Numbered from the stretch's first letter, positions 8,175 through 18,011 are shown. The stretch: DNA of 64,000 nt from Anaerolinea sp. (GCA_020723805.1 DYID01000012.1:1-64000), one strand, 5' to 3'. Translations and numbers: made by a program. Notes: generated from the sequence alone by a model not told the origin.

Positions 8175-9353
8175 ATGCAGGAAGTAACCAACGTCAGTCG
8201 TCTTTCAAAACGTGTGGCGGGGCTCAAGCCTTCGGGCATCCGCAAGTTTTTCGACATTGCCGCCACAATGAAGGATGTCATCTCGCTCGGCATCGGCGAA
8301 CCCGATTTCACCACGCCCAAGCCCATCCTCGAAGCGGGCATCCGCTCGCTGCAAAACGGCGAGACGCACTACACATCCAACTGGGGCAGGTTGGAATTGC
8401 GGCAGGCAATTGCAGAAAACCTGATGCGGCTCTACAACGTGAAGTATGACCCGGCTAACGAAATCGTCGCCACGGTGGGCGTCTCGGAGGCGTTGTATCT
8501 CACCTTCACCGCCATCCTCGACCCCGGCGACGAGGTCATCATCCCGACGCCGTGTTTCGTCTCCTACCAGGCGGAGGTCATCATGGCGGGCGGCGTGCCG
8601 GTGGAAGTGGTGGCGCGCGAGGAAAACAACTTCATGGTGGACCCCGACGACATCCGCCGGGCGGTCACCCCGCGCACCAAGTGCATCTTTATCGGTTATC
8701 CCTCGAACCCGACGGGCGCCGTCGCCACGCGCGAGGTACTGCTGGAGATTGCCAAAATCGCTGAAGAGTACGATCTGCTGGTTGTCTCGGACGAAATCTA
8801 CGACCGCCTGGTGTACGATTTCAAGCACGTCTGCTTCCCCTCCCTCGATGAAAGCCTCAAGAATCGCACCGTATTGCTTGGCGGCTTCTCGAAAGACTAC
8901 GCCATGACCGGCTGGCGCATCGGCTATGCCTGCGGTCCCGCCGACATCATCCAGGGACTGGTGCGCATCCACCAATACACCATCATGTCCGCGCCGACCA
9001 CCGCACAGGATGCCGCCCTCGAGGCGTTGAAGAGCGGCGAGCCCTATGTACAGGAAATGGTGGCGGAATACGACCGCCGCCGCAAACTGCTGGTGGCGGG
9101 ACTCAACCGCCTCGGTCTGCGGACCTTCGAGCCGCGCGGCGCTTTCTATGCCTTTCCCAACATCCGCGCCTCCGGCATGGACGACGAAACTTTCGCCGAG
9201 AAACTTCTGCGCGAAGAACGGGTGGCGGTGGTGCCGGGCAATGCCTTCGGTCCCGGCGGGGAGGGCTTCGCGCGCATGTGCTACGCCACCGAATACAGCA
9301 AAATCGAGGAAGCCCTGCATCGCATGGAACGCTTCATGCAGCGATACGGATAA
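8175..9353 (+). CDS. class I/II pyridoxal-phosphate aminotransferase (aspartate aminotransferase-like)
   Basis: A 392-residue fold-type I PLP enzyme that moves an amino group between amino acids and 2-oxoacids. Seen are ISLGIGEPDFTTPKPI near the N-terminus, YTSNWGRLELRQAIA, the NPTGA motif, VVSDEIYDRLVYD with the cofactor Asp and Tyr, the Schiff-base Lys240 in GGFSKDYAMTGWR, and the substrate Arg near the C-terminus (GFARMCYATE). It belongs to the aspartate/aromatic or MalY/PatB-adjacent group; exact substrate is not decided. The start has GGAGG six bases upstream. A hairpin terminator follows. Confidence 0.92.
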   Translation: MQEVTNVSRLSKRVAGLKPSGIRKFFDIAATMKDVISLGIGEPDFTTPKPILEAGIRSLQNGETHYTSNWGRLELRQAIAENLMRLYNVKYDPANEIVATVGVSEALYLTFTAILDPGDEVIIPTPCFVSYQAEVIMAGGVPVEVVAREENNFMVDPDDIRRAVTPRTKCIFIGYPSNPTGAVATREVLLEIAKIAEEYDLLVVSDEIYDRLVYDFKHVCFPSLDESLKNRTVLLGGFSKDYAMTGWRIGYACGPADIIQGLVRIHQYTIMSAPTTAQDAALEALKSGEPYVQEMVAEYDRRRKLLVAGLNRLGLRTFEPRGAFYAFPNIRASGMDDETFAEKLLREERVAVVPGNAFGPGGEGFARMCYATEYSKIEEALHRMERFMQRYG

Positions 9354-9366
9354 CGGCACGCGAATC

Positions 9367-9401
9367 AAAAAGTCCCCACAACGAATGCTGCGGGGACTTT
9401 T
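9367..9401. terminator. bidirectional terminator between aminotransferase and csp genes
   Basis: A 10-bp perfect stem AAAAGTCCCC / GGGGACTTTT with a 15-base loop lies between two convergent genes. The A-run and T-run on both flanks let it serve both strands. Confidence 0.8.
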
Positions 9402-9423
9402 CGTCTGATCAGGATTCAGTCAA

Positions 9424-9636
9424 TCAACCAATGACGGTGACATTGGCGGCTTGCAAGCCTTTCGGTCCCTGTTCGACTTTGAACTGGACTTTCTGACCTT
9501 CCTGCAGGTTCTTGAAACCATCACCTTCGATGGCGGAGAAGTGGACGAAGACATCAGGTCCGCCTTCGCGTTCGATGAATCCGTAGCCCTTCGTTCCGTT
9601 GAACCACTTGACTGTACCGTTGATACGATCCGACAT
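9424..9636 (-). CDS. cold-shock domain protein (CspA family)
   Basis: A 70-residue single cold-shock domain that binds single-stranded RNA and DNA and unwinds mRNA structure. RNP1 (KGYGFIERE) and RNP2 (DVFVHFSAI) are both present, starting from [15 protein letters not shown]. The start is chosen at the ATG that has AAGGAGG seven bases upstream; six more residues could be read from an earlier start. It is read alone toward a convergent terminator. Its leader, up to the hairpin at 9713-9748, contains a second small hairpin (CCGCC / GGCGG at 9698-9712). Confidence 0.95.
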   Translation of the reverse strand: MSDRINGTVKWFNGTKGYGFIEREGGPDVFVHFSAIEGDGFKNLQEGQKVQFKVEQGPKGLQAANVTVIG

Positions 9637-9712
9637 GTTTTGCCTCCTTGGCAAGAAAAAAATTTTGGAGGGTACTCATTGGGTATTGCATCGGAGCCGC
9701 CTCAACGGCGGT

Positions 9713-9748
9713 GAAACAAAATCGGCTCACGGATTCACCGTGAGCCGA
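9713..9748 (-). terminator. likely rho-independent terminator of the dcw operon
   Basis: An 11-bp perfect stem (TCGGCTCACGG / CCGTGAGCCGA) with a 5-base loop is followed on the minus strand by TTTTGTTT. It is the first strong hairpin behind ftsZ, about 280 bases after its stop, and lies upstream of csp. Confidence 0.7.
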
Positions 9749-9927
9749 CCTGGTACTTCCAAAGCAACTACTGGTATCCTACGCCCGCAAGGATAACATG
9801 AGGCGGGCAGGGTGTCAATGAAATAAACGGCGAAAACGCACAGAGCGGTTCCGCACGCCTCGCCCAGGCGCACAGAACCGCTCCGGCAAAGAGGGAACTG
9901 GACTGACTTATTAATTTACCTTACGCG

Positions 9928-10013
9928 GTAGGGCGAGATTCTTGCCCTGAGCTGGCAGGTTGAGCCTGTCGAGGGGTATCTCGCGTTTTCAGGCGACACA
10001 AATGTCGCCCTAC
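9928..10013. repeat. dispersed repeat, family A copy 2 (GTAGGGCGA ends)
   Basis: Terminal inverted repeats GTAGGGCGA / TCGCCCTAC bound an element that also holds GGTTGAGCCTGTCGA and TCTCGCGTTTTCAGGCGACA, units shared with the copy at 6771. A half-site ACCTTACGC precedes it. Confidence 0.6.
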
Positions 10014-10026
10014 GGGAACGCCACGC

Positions 10027-11193
<1,167 letters not shown>

Positions 11194-11291
11194 GGCTGCC
11201 TCCGTTCAAACATTGGTCTGATGATACTTGCTTTTGAGTCGGCAATGTCGTTTTTTAATGTGTTTGCATTGCGCCGGCAGATGGTGCCAAG

Positions 11292-11305
11292 GCGTTAGAG
11301 AACGT
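11292..11305. repeat. short dispersed motif GTTAGAGAACG, copy 1
   Basis: GCGTTAGAGAACGT in the ftsA-ftsZ gap, with CGCGCCC a few bases on. Related copies lie at 33502-33523, 54708-54723 and 56041-56054. Confidence 0.4.
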
Positions 11306-11317
11306 CTTCCACGCGCC

Positions 11318-12550
11318 CTAGGGCAATATTCTGCCGATGATTTTTTTGACGAAATTCAAGCCCACACGTCTCTCTCCTTTCAGGCGGCGTTCACGCCCAA
11401 TGCCAAGGTCCTGCTCCTGCATGGACATGAGCCACCGCAGCAAGCCCACGCTGGTGGAATAGGCAGGGGAATTCAAACGATCCACCAACCCCAGCAGGTT
11501 TTCCGGCTGTGCCGTGCGGACGGGCATGTTCAGCACCCGCGAAGCAAGCCGCTTGATGCCGGGCAGAGCCGAGGCGCCGCCGGTCAACACCATTCCCGCC
11601 GGCAGGAGACCGTCGTAACCGGAACGTTTGATCTCCTGCAGGGTCAGGGCGAAAATTTCCTCCACGCGCGCCTCGATGATTTCCGCCAGTTCCTTGCGGT
11701 TGATTTGCACCGGGCGTTCCTCGCCGAACGGGCGGATGGAGAAATATTCCTCCGCGCCTACCTCAGCGCGCACGGCGTGACCCTGCTGTTTTTTCACATC
11801 TTCCGCCTGCGCCAGCGGCAGGCGCAAACCGTGAGCAATATCCTGGGTAACGTGGTTGCCGCCCACCGCCAGCACCATCGTGTGCCACACATCGCCGTTG
11901 ACGTAGATGGCAAGGTCGGTGGTGCCGCCGCCGATATCGCAGACCGCCACTCCCATCTGACGTTCCTGCTCGGTCAGCACGGTCTCGGCGGAGGCAAGCG
12001 GGTTCAACACGAATTGCTGCACCTCCACGCCCGCCGCCCCCACACACTGACGCAGGTTATCCACCGAAGCAGCGGAGGCGGTAATGATGTGCGCTTCGAC
12101 CTCCAGGCGGTAGCCGTGCATCCCCTTCGGGTTGCGGATGCCGTCCTGCCCATCCACTGAAAAGCCGCGCTGGATGACGTGAATGATCTCGCGGTCATAC
12201 GGGATCGCCACCGCCTGCGCCTGCTCGAGAGCGCGTTCGATGTCGTATTGCTCGATGACGTTGCCGTTCACCGCCGCCGCACCCCGGCTGTTGACCGAGG
12301 AGACATGTGCGCCGGCAATGCTCACCAGCGCCGAGGTAATCTCCATGCCCGAGGTGGATTCGGCTTTCTTCACCGAACGGGTAATTGCCTGCGACGCCGC
12401 CGCCAGGTCCACAATGACGCCCTTGCGGATGCCGTCCGAAGGTTCGATGCCCACACCGAGGATGCGGATGGACTTGTCGTCCTCCACCCGCCCCACCAGT
12501 GTGCAGACTTTGGTCGTGCCTACATCTATGCCTACGATGATTTCTTCCAT
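11318..12550 (-). CDS. ftsA: cell division protein FtsA
   Basis: An actin-like ATPase of 410 residues that tethers FtsZ to the membrane. It has the actin fold phosphate loop VGIDVGTTKVCTLVG at the start, the SHS2 (1C) domain after about residue 80, the second phosphate motif VCDIGGGTTDLAIYV, and the adenosine motif GMVLTGGASALPG. The C-terminus is basic and amphipathic (VGLNFVKKIIGRILP), as needed for membrane binding. AAGGA precedes the ATG. It lies six bases behind ftsQ and upstream of ftsZ, the usual order. Confidence 0.97.
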   Translation of the reverse strand: MEEIIVGIDVGTTKVCTLVGRVEDDKSIRILGVGIEPSDGIRKGVIVDLAAASQAITRSVKKAESTSGMEITSALVSIAGAHVSSVNSRGAAAVNGNVIEQYDIERALEQAQAVAIPYDREIIHVIQRGFSVDGQDGIRNPKGMHGYRLEVEAHIITASAASVDNLRQCVGAAGVEVQQFVLNPLASAETVLTEQERQMGVAVCDIGGGTTDLAIYVNGDVWHTMVLAVGGNHVTQDIAHGLRLPLAQAEDVKKQQGHAVRAEVGAEEYFSIRPFGEERPVQINRKELAEIIEARVEEIFALTLQEIKRSGYDGLLPAGMVLTGGASALPGIKRLASRVLNMPVRTAQPENLLGLVDRLNSPAYSTSVGLLRWLMSMQEQDLGIGRERRLKGERRVGLNFVKKIIGRILP

Positions 12551-12556
12551 AAATCC

Positions 12557-13516
12557 TTATTCGCTCAATCTGTAATAGGGCGCGGTTGGGTACACGACGT
12601 TGACCAACGCCGGGCGGATGCCCTTCTGGGTCAACGCATTGACCATCGCCTCGTACACGCGCACCTTTAACTCGACATCGCCGGCGCTCACACCGAAATA
12701 CACCCGCCAGCCGCGCGGATCATTCCAGCCGAAGCCTGATTCTCTTTCATAGAGAATGGGCGTCCCCGCTGGAACGTGCGCCGCCAGAGCCTTCAATGCC
12801 CGGATCATCTCCGCCGAAATGAACGGCGCGGGGGTAAGAGGGTCGGAGGCGTTGGCTTCCTGAGCCGGCGGGGCAGAGAGCGCCACAACGGAAATCAAAC
12901 CGTCCAACTCGCCGCGCGGACGGAAGGCAACGCCATCTTCCGCAATCCAGGTGTAGCCGCCGCCCTGCTCCCAGCGGATGAGCGGCTGACGTTCCGTCAC
13001 GCTGACCGAAATCAGATTGGGCAGAGAAACGCTCACACGGACGGAGACAAATTCGGGGAAGGCAAGGCGGAGGCGGGTCTCCAAATCCGACGGGTCGAGC
13101 AGGAAGATGGGTTGTCCTGAAACGCCCAAGACGGCGTTCAGTTCGGCTTGGGTGACGATGCGGCTGCCGGTCAATTGCGCCTCGGTCACGCGCAGTTCGG
13201 GACGAGTGAAAGCGAGATAGAGCAGGCTGCCCAGCACAGCCGTCAGCAGGAACGAGAACCACCGCCACCCCATGCGCGGGCGGGGCAGGCTGAACGCAGG
13301 GGCTGCGGCGCGCGGCAGATGGGGAATGGCAATCTGGAAGCGGCGGCGGGCGTTCCGTGCAGGTTTGCGGACCGGCTTGGTGATGTCCTTGCGGGCGCGT
13401 GTGACCACCACAGGGCGCTCCGCCACTTTCGAGGCGCGCTGCAGGTGCTTTGCGCGTTCCTGTTCGCGGCGCATGCGGACGAGTTCAGCGCGGGTAGGTT
13501 CCGGTTTGCCGCTCAT
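12557..13516 (-). CDS. ftsQ: cell division protein FtsQ/DivIB
   Basis: A bitopic divisome protein of 319 residues. A long basic cytoplasmic tail rich in Arg and Lys (about 1-85) leads to one membrane helix (WFSFLLTAVLGSLLYLAF). The POTRA domain follows (LRVTEAQLTGSRIVTQAEL with LETRLRLAFPEFVSVRVSV), then the FtsQ domain (ISVSVTERQPLIRWEQGG, GYTWIAEDGVAFRPRG). The start is set at the ATG that overlaps the ddl stop (ATGA), which gives tight coupling; a longer reading upstream would only repeat ddl in another frame. Sequence similarity is low as usual for FtsQ; identity rests on domains and place. Confidence 0.9.
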   Translation of the reverse strand: MSGKPEPTRAELVRMRREQERAKHLQRASKVAERPVVVTRARKDITKPVRKPARNARRRFQIAIPHLPRAAAPAFSLPRPRMGWRWFSFLLTAVLGSLLYLAFTRPELRVTEAQLTGSRIVTQAELNAVLGVSGQPIFLLDPSDLETRLRLAFPEFVSVRVSVSLPNLISVSVTERQPLIRWEQGGGYTWIAEDGVAFRPRGELDGLISVVALSAPPAQEANASDPLTPAPFISAEMIRALKALAAHVPAGTPILYERESGFGWNDPRGWRVYFGVSAGDVELKVRVYEAMVNALTQKGIRPALVNVVYPTAPYYRLSE

Positions 13517-14625
13517 GTGCGCCTCCGGTAGGTGTGCGAGGTGCGGGCGCGTTCCGCTTTGCGTTCCAGCGCCAGTTCGATGAGCCGGTCCACCAGCTGC
13601 TTGTAGGGCAATCCGCTGGCTTCCCAAAGTTTGGGGTACATGCTGATTTTGGTGAAGCCGGGCAGTGAGTTCAGTTCGTTCAGGTAGATGCGGTGCGTAT
13701 CCTTTTCGACGAAGAAATCCACGCGCGCCATGCCGGCGCAGTCAATGGCGCGGTAGGCGCGGACAGCATATTCGCGGACTTGTTCGGCGACTTCGTGCGG
13801 CAGCGAAGCGGGGATGACCAGCCCGGAAGTCCCGTCAATGTATTTGGATTCGTAGGAATAGAACTCGCGGCTCGGCAGAACTTCACCGGGGACGGAGGCA
13901 ATCGGCTCGTCGTTGCCCAGCACGCTGACCTCGATTTCGCGGGGGTTGCGGATGCCTTTTTGAATCAGCACACGGCGGTCGAAGGAGGCGGCTTCCAGCA
14001 AGCCTTCCTCCAAATCGGAGCGGTTGTTGCACTTGGTCACACCGACGGAAGAACCGAGGTTGGCGGGCTTGGTGAAGAGCGGATATTCGCTGAGCGCCTC
14101 GGCTCTTGCGATGACGGAAGCCATATCCTGCTCGATTTCGATGCGGCGCACCACCAATGTATCCACAACGGGGATGCCGTTGGCAATCATTACATCCTTG
14201 AAGATGCCCTTGTCCATGCCAACCGCCGAACCGACCACGCCCGCCCCCACATAGGCGGCGTTTGCCAGTTCGAATAAACCCTGGATGGTGCCGTCCTCGC
14301 CGAAGGTTCCGTGCAGGACGGGGAAGTACACGTCAATGTCAGCCGCTTTCACGTGATTGGTATTGCGCACCACGTACACGCCGCTCAAGGTAGGGTCGGG
14401 GGCGAGAATCGCCTGTTCGAGGTCGCGGAGTTCGCCGCGCTCGAATTTGCCGATCACATCCTCGCCGGTCAGCCAGACGCCGTCGTGCGTGATGCCGATT
14501 TGCGTCACCTCGTATTTTGCCGGGTCGAGCGCCGCGAGCACATTCCGCGCAGACATGAGCGAAACCTCATGCTCGCCGGAACGACCGCCAAAGAGTACTG
14601 CCACGCGAAGTTTGTTCTCTGTCAT
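13513..14625 (-). CDS. ddl: D-alanine--D-alanine ligase
   Basis: Makes the D-Ala-D-Ala dipeptide of the cell wall precursor, using ATP; 370 residues. The ATP-grasp family signs are VAVLFGGRSGEHEVSLMSA, HGTFGEDGTIQGLFELA, GVTKCNNRSDLEEGL and the metal-site region MARVDFFVEKDTHRIYLNELNSLPG. The Glu of HEVS and the Ser-Val-Gly-Val loop (SSVGVTK) are as in true ligases. ATG at 14625 is preferred over the TTG codons just upstream. It sits between murB and ftsQ and ends in a four-base overlap with ftsQ. Confidence 0.96.
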   Translation of the reverse strand: MTENKLRVAVLFGGRSGEHEVSLMSARNVLAALDPAKYEVTQIGITHDGVWLTGEDVIGKFERGELRDLEQAILAPDPTLSGVYVVRNTNHVKAADIDVYFPVLHGTFGEDGTIQGLFELANAAYVGAGVVGSAVGMDKGIFKDVMIANGIPVVDTLVVRRIEIEQDMASVIARAEALSEYPLFTKPANLGSSVGVTKCNNRSDLEEGLLEAASFDRRVLIQKGIRNPREIEVSVLGNDEPIASVPGEVLPSREFYSYESKYIDGTSGLVIPASLPHEVAEQVREYAVRAYRAIDCAGMARVDFFVEKDTHRIYLNELNSLPGFTKISMYPKLWEASGLPYKQLVDRLIELALERKAERARTSHTYRRRT

Positions 14626-14672
14626 CAAAATCAATCTCTATCTTCTGGTTCGTAGTAATTCGTAAATGGTAA

Positions 14673-15590
14673 TTACCACTCGCCAATCAACTCAATCTCC
14701 AATTCCAACTCGACGCCCAATTTCTCCTTCACTGTCTTTTGCGCCAGTTCGATCAGGGCGCGGATGTCTTCCGCTTTGGTGTCCGCGTGATTGATGAAGA
14801 AGTTGCCGTGCAGGGGGCTGATTTCCGCGTTGCCGATGCGAGCGCCTTTCAAGCCCGCCGCTTCGATCAACCTGCCGGCATAGTCGCCGGGCGGGTTCTT
14901 GAACATGGAGCCCATGCTTGCGCCGGGCGGCTGGGTGGCTTTGCGGTGTGCGCTGAATTGCTGGATTTTAACGGTCACTTCCTCTTTGGTTGAATTCTTT
15001 AACGCCAACTCAGCCGAAAGTACTACCGCTTTCACTTCGCCGCGTTTCAAGACGCTCGTGCGGTAGCCGTATCCCATCTGTTCGACGGTGAAAATTTCCT
15101 TGCCGTTTTCGGTCAGCAATTCGGCGCGGATGAGGTTGCCAGCCACGTCGCCGCCGAACGCACCAGCGTTGCCATAGACCGCGCCTCCCACTGTGCCGGG
15201 GACGGTCGCCGCCCATTCGAGCCCTGCCAGACCTTTGGAGGCGCAGCGGTTGGCAAGATTGCTGAAGACGACTCCCGACTCTACCGTAACGGACGGCTGG
15301 TCGCCCAAATGGAATTTGACGCCCTTCGCCCGGTTCAGGATGACCACGCCGCGCACGCCGCGGTCACTGACGAGGACATTCGAGCCGCCGCCCAGAATGA
15401 CGAACGGCATGTCCTGCTTCCACAGCAGTTTGACCATGCGCGCCAGTTCGGCGGAGGTATCTGCCGTGAGGAGAATATCGGCAGGACCGCCGATGCGCGC
15501 CGAGGTAAACGGCGCAAGAGGGACGTTCTCCCTCACTTTATCGCCGAATTTGGCGCGCAGCACATCAACGGGACGGGCAGATACAATCAT
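14673..15590 (-). CDS. murB: UDP-N-acetylenolpyruvoylglucosamine reductase (MurB)
   Basis: The FAD enzyme that completes UDP-N-acetylmuramate by NADPH-dependent reduction, about 305 residues. FAD-domain signs are FTSARIGGPADILL, FVILGGGSNVLVSD, and GLEWAATVPGTVGGAVYGNAGAFGG (quoted in part). The catalytic Ser/Glu region (GASMGSMFKNP) lacks a long insertion, so this is closer to the shorter type II form of Gram-positives. An ATG at 15590 is used here; a GTG at 15614 would add eight residues and overlap the small gene upstream by 17 bases. Confidence 0.96.
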   Translation of the reverse strand: MIVSARPVDVLRAKFGDKVRENVPLAPFTSARIGGPADILLTADTSAELARMVKLLWKQDMPFVILGGGSNVLVSDRGVRGVVILNRAKGVKFHLGDQPSVTVESGVVFSNLANRCASKGLAGLEWAATVPGTVGGAVYGNAGAFGGDVAGNLIRAELLTENGKEIFTVEQMGYGYRTSVLKRGEVKAVVLSAELALKNSTKEEVTVKIQQFSAHRKATQPPGASMGSMFKNPPGDYAGRLIEAAGLKGARIGNAEISPLHGNFFINHADTKAEDIRALIELAQKTVKEKLGVELELEIELIGEW

Positions 15591-15597
15591 GGCAGGT

Positions 15598-15783
15598 TTA
15601 TTCTTCTTTTTCACTCAGTTTCTCGATCAGTTTGGCGATGACTTTCTCATCCATCTTCTTCCGGTCTTCGGGCTCTTCCGCTTTACGGCGCGCCCGAAAA
15701 ATGTCATCCAAAAAAGTCAGTGTCATGCTCAGCGGCGGCAGGAAAGTGACCTCGCGGCGGCGGGGTTTCGTGTCAGCGTTCAT
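15598..15783 (-). CDS. tiny hypothetical protein in the dcw cluster (between murC and murB)
   Basis: A 61-residue reading frame with a helical, strongly charged C-terminal half (RARRKAEEPEDRKKMDEKVI, then KLIEKLSEKEE). Its ATG lies inside the last codons of the small gene before it (11-base overlap) and its end touches the murB start, so the frames form a coupled chain. There is no known family that I recognise. The tight packing in an essential operon argues it may be real, but the reading could also be spacer sequence. Confidence 0.45.
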   Translation of the reverse strand: MNADTKPRRREVTFLPPLSMTLTFLDDIFRARRKAEEPEDRKKMDEKVIAKLIEKLSEKEE

Positions 15784-15988
15784 AGCGCCCTGCTTTGCCG
15801 CTACGCGGTGTGACGAAGGGTTTGGTCTTTTTGTAGCGGGCTTGCATACGGGCAATCAACTGCATGGCAAGACGTTCGTCGGCGTTCATGCGGCGCGGGC
15901 GGGAGGGGACTCCGCTTTCAGCGAGGGTCAAAGCCGCTCGAAGCGGGAACAGAGAAGGGTGAGTCCGAAGCGTAGTTTTATTCAGCAT
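15773..15988 (-). CDS. tiny hypothetical protein overlapping the end of murC
   Basis: A basic 71-residue frame (starts MLNKTTLRTHPSLF; holds NADERLAMQLIARMQARYKK; ends GKAGRYER). The start overlaps the murC stop by 11 bases and the end overlaps the next tiny gene by 11 bases. No family recognised. Basic and Arg/Lys-rich, so nucleic-acid binding or simple chance are both possible. Confidence 0.42.
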   Translation of the reverse strand: MLNKTTLRTHPSLFPLRAALTLAESGVPSRPRRMNADERLAMQLIARMQARYKKTKPFVTPRSGKAGRYER

Positions 15989-17390
15989 GTTTCGCCTGCC
16001 TTTCCTGAAGTCCTTTGAGCACGTCGCCGCTGACCTGGTCGGCATCGCCGGCGGAGAGGACGAGGACAACATCGCCGGGGCGCAGGTTTTCGATGAGGTG
16101 GCGGGTCACCTCGGGCAGGGTGGCGATGTAGCGGGCGGAGAGATGCGGCATGGCGCTGACGATTTCCGCCGAGGTGAAATCCTGTTTGGGTTCGCGCGCG
16201 GCATAGACTTCGGTGACGATGACTTCGTCGGCATCTTTGAAGGCGCGCGAGAATTCGAGGAAGAGGGTTTGGGTGCGCGAGTAGGTGTGCGGCTGCCAGA
16301 CCGCCCAAATGCGCCGACCCGGAAAACGGGCGCGTGCGCCTGCCAGCGTGGCGCGGATCTCGGTGGGATGATGGGCGTAGTCGTCGAAGATGCTGATGCC
16401 GTTCACTTCGCCGCGCAGTTGGAAGCGCCGCCCCGTGCCGCTGAACTCGGCGAGGGCTTCGGCGGTCTTCGTCCAGGAAAGCCCCAGCACGCCGCTGATG
16501 GCAAAGACCGCCAGCGCATTGCGGACATTGTGCTCGCCCGGCACCTGCAGGGAAACCCGCGCAAAGTTGGAGGTCTTGCCGCCGAGGTTGGAGGTGACGG
16601 TGAAATCGAAGCCGCCGCGCCCGTTGGGCTGCACATCGCGCGCCTGCACCCAGAAGGGCGCGTTGATGGTCATCTCGCTTTGCATGCCGTAGGAGATGAC
16701 GTTTCTGCCGCTTTGGCGGGCATGCGGGATGAGCGCCGCCGCGCCGGGGTCTTCGGCGCAGACGATGAGCGTGCCGTCTTCGGGGAGCAGGTCCACGAAT
16801 TTTTCGAAGGCGAGGTACATCGCTTCGAGCGTGGGGAAGAGGTCGGGATGGTCATGCTCGATGCTGGTGACGACGGCGATCTGCGGCTTCAGCCCGAGGA
16901 ACATGTAATCGTACTCGTCCGCTTCGATGACGAAGAGTTTGCCCTTGCCGGCGCGGGCGTTGACGCCCAAGTCGTTCAGCACGCCGCCAACAATGAAGGA
17001 CGGGTCGCGCCCCAGTTTGCTGAGCGCCCAGGCGGTCATGGCGGTGGTGGTGGTCTTGCCGTGCGTGCCGGCGATGGCGATGCCGGTCTTGTCTTCCATG
17101 AGGCGACCGAGGAAGTCGGCGCGTTTATAGACGGGGATGCCCGCCCGCTTCGCCGCCTGGACCTCGGGGTTGTCATCCGGCACGGCAGAGGAACGCACCA
17201 CCCAGTCCGCGCCGCCGATGTTGCGCGGGTGATGCCCGATGTACACCTGTGCGCCTGCCTTGCGGACTTCTTCGGCAAAGGGAGTCAACGCGCGGTCAGA
17301 GCCGCTCACCTCGTAGCCGCTCTCCAGCAGGAGGCGGGCGATGGCGGAAAGACCGCTTCCCCCGATGCCGATGAAATGGACGTGTGTCAT
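15978..17390 (-). CDS. murC: UDP-N-acetylmuramate--L-alanine ligase (MurC)
   Basis: Adds L-Ala to UDP-MurNAc, the first amino acid of the stem peptide; 470 residues. Mur-ligase signs: Rossmann N-domain HFIGIGGSGLSAIARLLL, ATP loop GIAGTHGKTTTTAM, VIEADEYDYMFL, the TSIEHDHPDLFPT catalytic segment, and FDDYAHHPTEI near residue 335, typical of MurC. The start has no clear SD: the 90 bases before it are a tandem repeat of AAATCGCAAATC-type units, which may lower its translation or leave it to coupling. Confidence 0.97.
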   Translation of the reverse strand: MTHVHFIGIGGSGLSAIARLLLESGYEVSGSDRALTPFAEEVRKAGAQVYIGHHPRNIGGADWVVRSSAVPDDNPEVQAAKRAGIPVYKRADFLGRLMEDKTGIAIAGTHGKTTTTAMTAWALSKLGRDPSFIVGGVLNDLGVNARAGKGKLFVIEADEYDYMFLGLKPQIAVVTSIEHDHPDLFPTLEAMYLAFEKFVDLLPEDGTLIVCAEDPGAAALIPHARQSGRNVISYGMQSEMTINAPFWVQARDVQPNGRGGFDFTVTSNLGGKTSNFARVSLQVPGEHNVRNALAVFAISGVLGLSWTKTAEALAEFSGTGRRFQLRGEVNGISIFDDYAHHPTEIRATLAGARARFPGRRIWAVWQPHTYSRTQTLFLEFSRAFKDADEVIVTEVYAAREPKQDFTSAEIVSAMPHLSARYIATLPEVTRHLIENLRPGDVVLVLSAGDADQVSGDVLKGLQERQAKHAE

Positions 17391-17480
17391 GAGATTTTAG
17401 ATTTGCGATTTGCGATTTTAGATTTTAGATTTGCGATTTGCGATTTTGGATTTGCGATTTTCGATTTTGGATTTGCGATT
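17391..17480. repeat. tandem simple repeat (GATTTGCGATTTTAGATTT) upstream of murC
   Basis: The whole gap between the cvpA-like gene and murC is built of irregular repeats of GATTTGCGATTT and TTAGATTT, giving alternating 9- to 12-base units. It occupies the place where the murC ribosome site should be. It is far too short and irregular for a CRISPR array. Confidence 0.75.
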
Positions 17481-18011
17481 TTAGATGTAAACAACCAGTA
17501 CGAAGACGAATGCCAGGATGATGGCGAAGTAGATGCCGGGTTCGCCGAGCAGTTGGGGCGGCATGTATTGCATCATTTGAGTGACCGCCGCCAGGACGTT
17601 CGGGTCGGTGGGCTTGGAGATGACATGCTCGAAGGGATAATCGGCGACGTTGATGTAGTACAGGATCGAACCGGCAATCAAATAGCCATTGATGCCTCCC
17701 AAGATACCGCCGAAGAGCGTATCTTCCAGGCGTTCGCGCGCCGCACGGGAGGCAAGGCGCGGAATGCTGATCACCGTCTGATAGCCGAAATAGACCAGCA
17801 CCAGCAAAATGATCACCCGCACCCAGAAGAGGGTGGTATCGGTATCGGGAAGATCGCGCGCCAGCGGAACATACTTGCGGAGGACATGGGTGACCGCCAG
17901 AGAAAGTATCACGCTGAAGGAAACCAGCAGTTCCTTTGCCCAGCCGCGCATGGCGCCGATGACGCCAAACAGGATGACGTACATCCAAAAGAGATAAATG
18001 ATGCTCATCAT
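17481..18011 (-). CDS. CvpA-family membrane protein
   Basis: A 176-residue integral membrane protein. Helices are seen at about 5-20, 28-45, 62-80 and 100-125, with a last one at the C-terminus (FAIILAFVFVLVVYI). The family pattern is a helix pair with RGWAKELLVSFSVILSL, then FGYQTVISI and a Gly-rich amphipathic stretch LFGGILGGINGYLIAGSILYY, as in CvpA (colicin V production) proteins. Its place between murG and murC in the division operon suggests a role at the membrane in wall synthesis, but the family's precise activity is not known. Confidence 0.72.
   Translation of the reverse strand: MMSIIYLFWMYVILFGVIGAMRGWAKELLVSFSVILSLAVTHVLRKYVPLARDLPDTDTTLFWVRVIILLVLVYFGYQTVISIPRLASRAARERLEDTLFGGILGGINGYLIAGSILYYINVADYPFEHVISKPTDPNVLAAVTQMMQYMPPQLLGEPGIYFAIILAFVFVLVVYI

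Larger units (their letters stand above)
9637..10026. other. region between ftsZ and csp: terminator, leader and repeat, no gene
   Basis: This gene-free stretch holds, from right to left, a family A repeat (9928-10013), about 110 bases without clear signals, a region with short inverted repeats near 9775-9815 (TATCCT / AGGATA and GCCCGC / GCGGGC), the dcw terminator hairpin and the csp leader. No tRNA fold was found here. Confidence 0.6.

Noticed and set aside
9713-9748. Cold-shock RNA thermometer in the csp leader
   Set aside because: The stem with TTTTGTTT behind it fits a terminator of the upstream dcw operon better; it lies about 75 bases from the start codon.
17391-17480. CRISPR-like array
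   Set aside because: Units are too short and irregular, there are no spacers and no cas genes.
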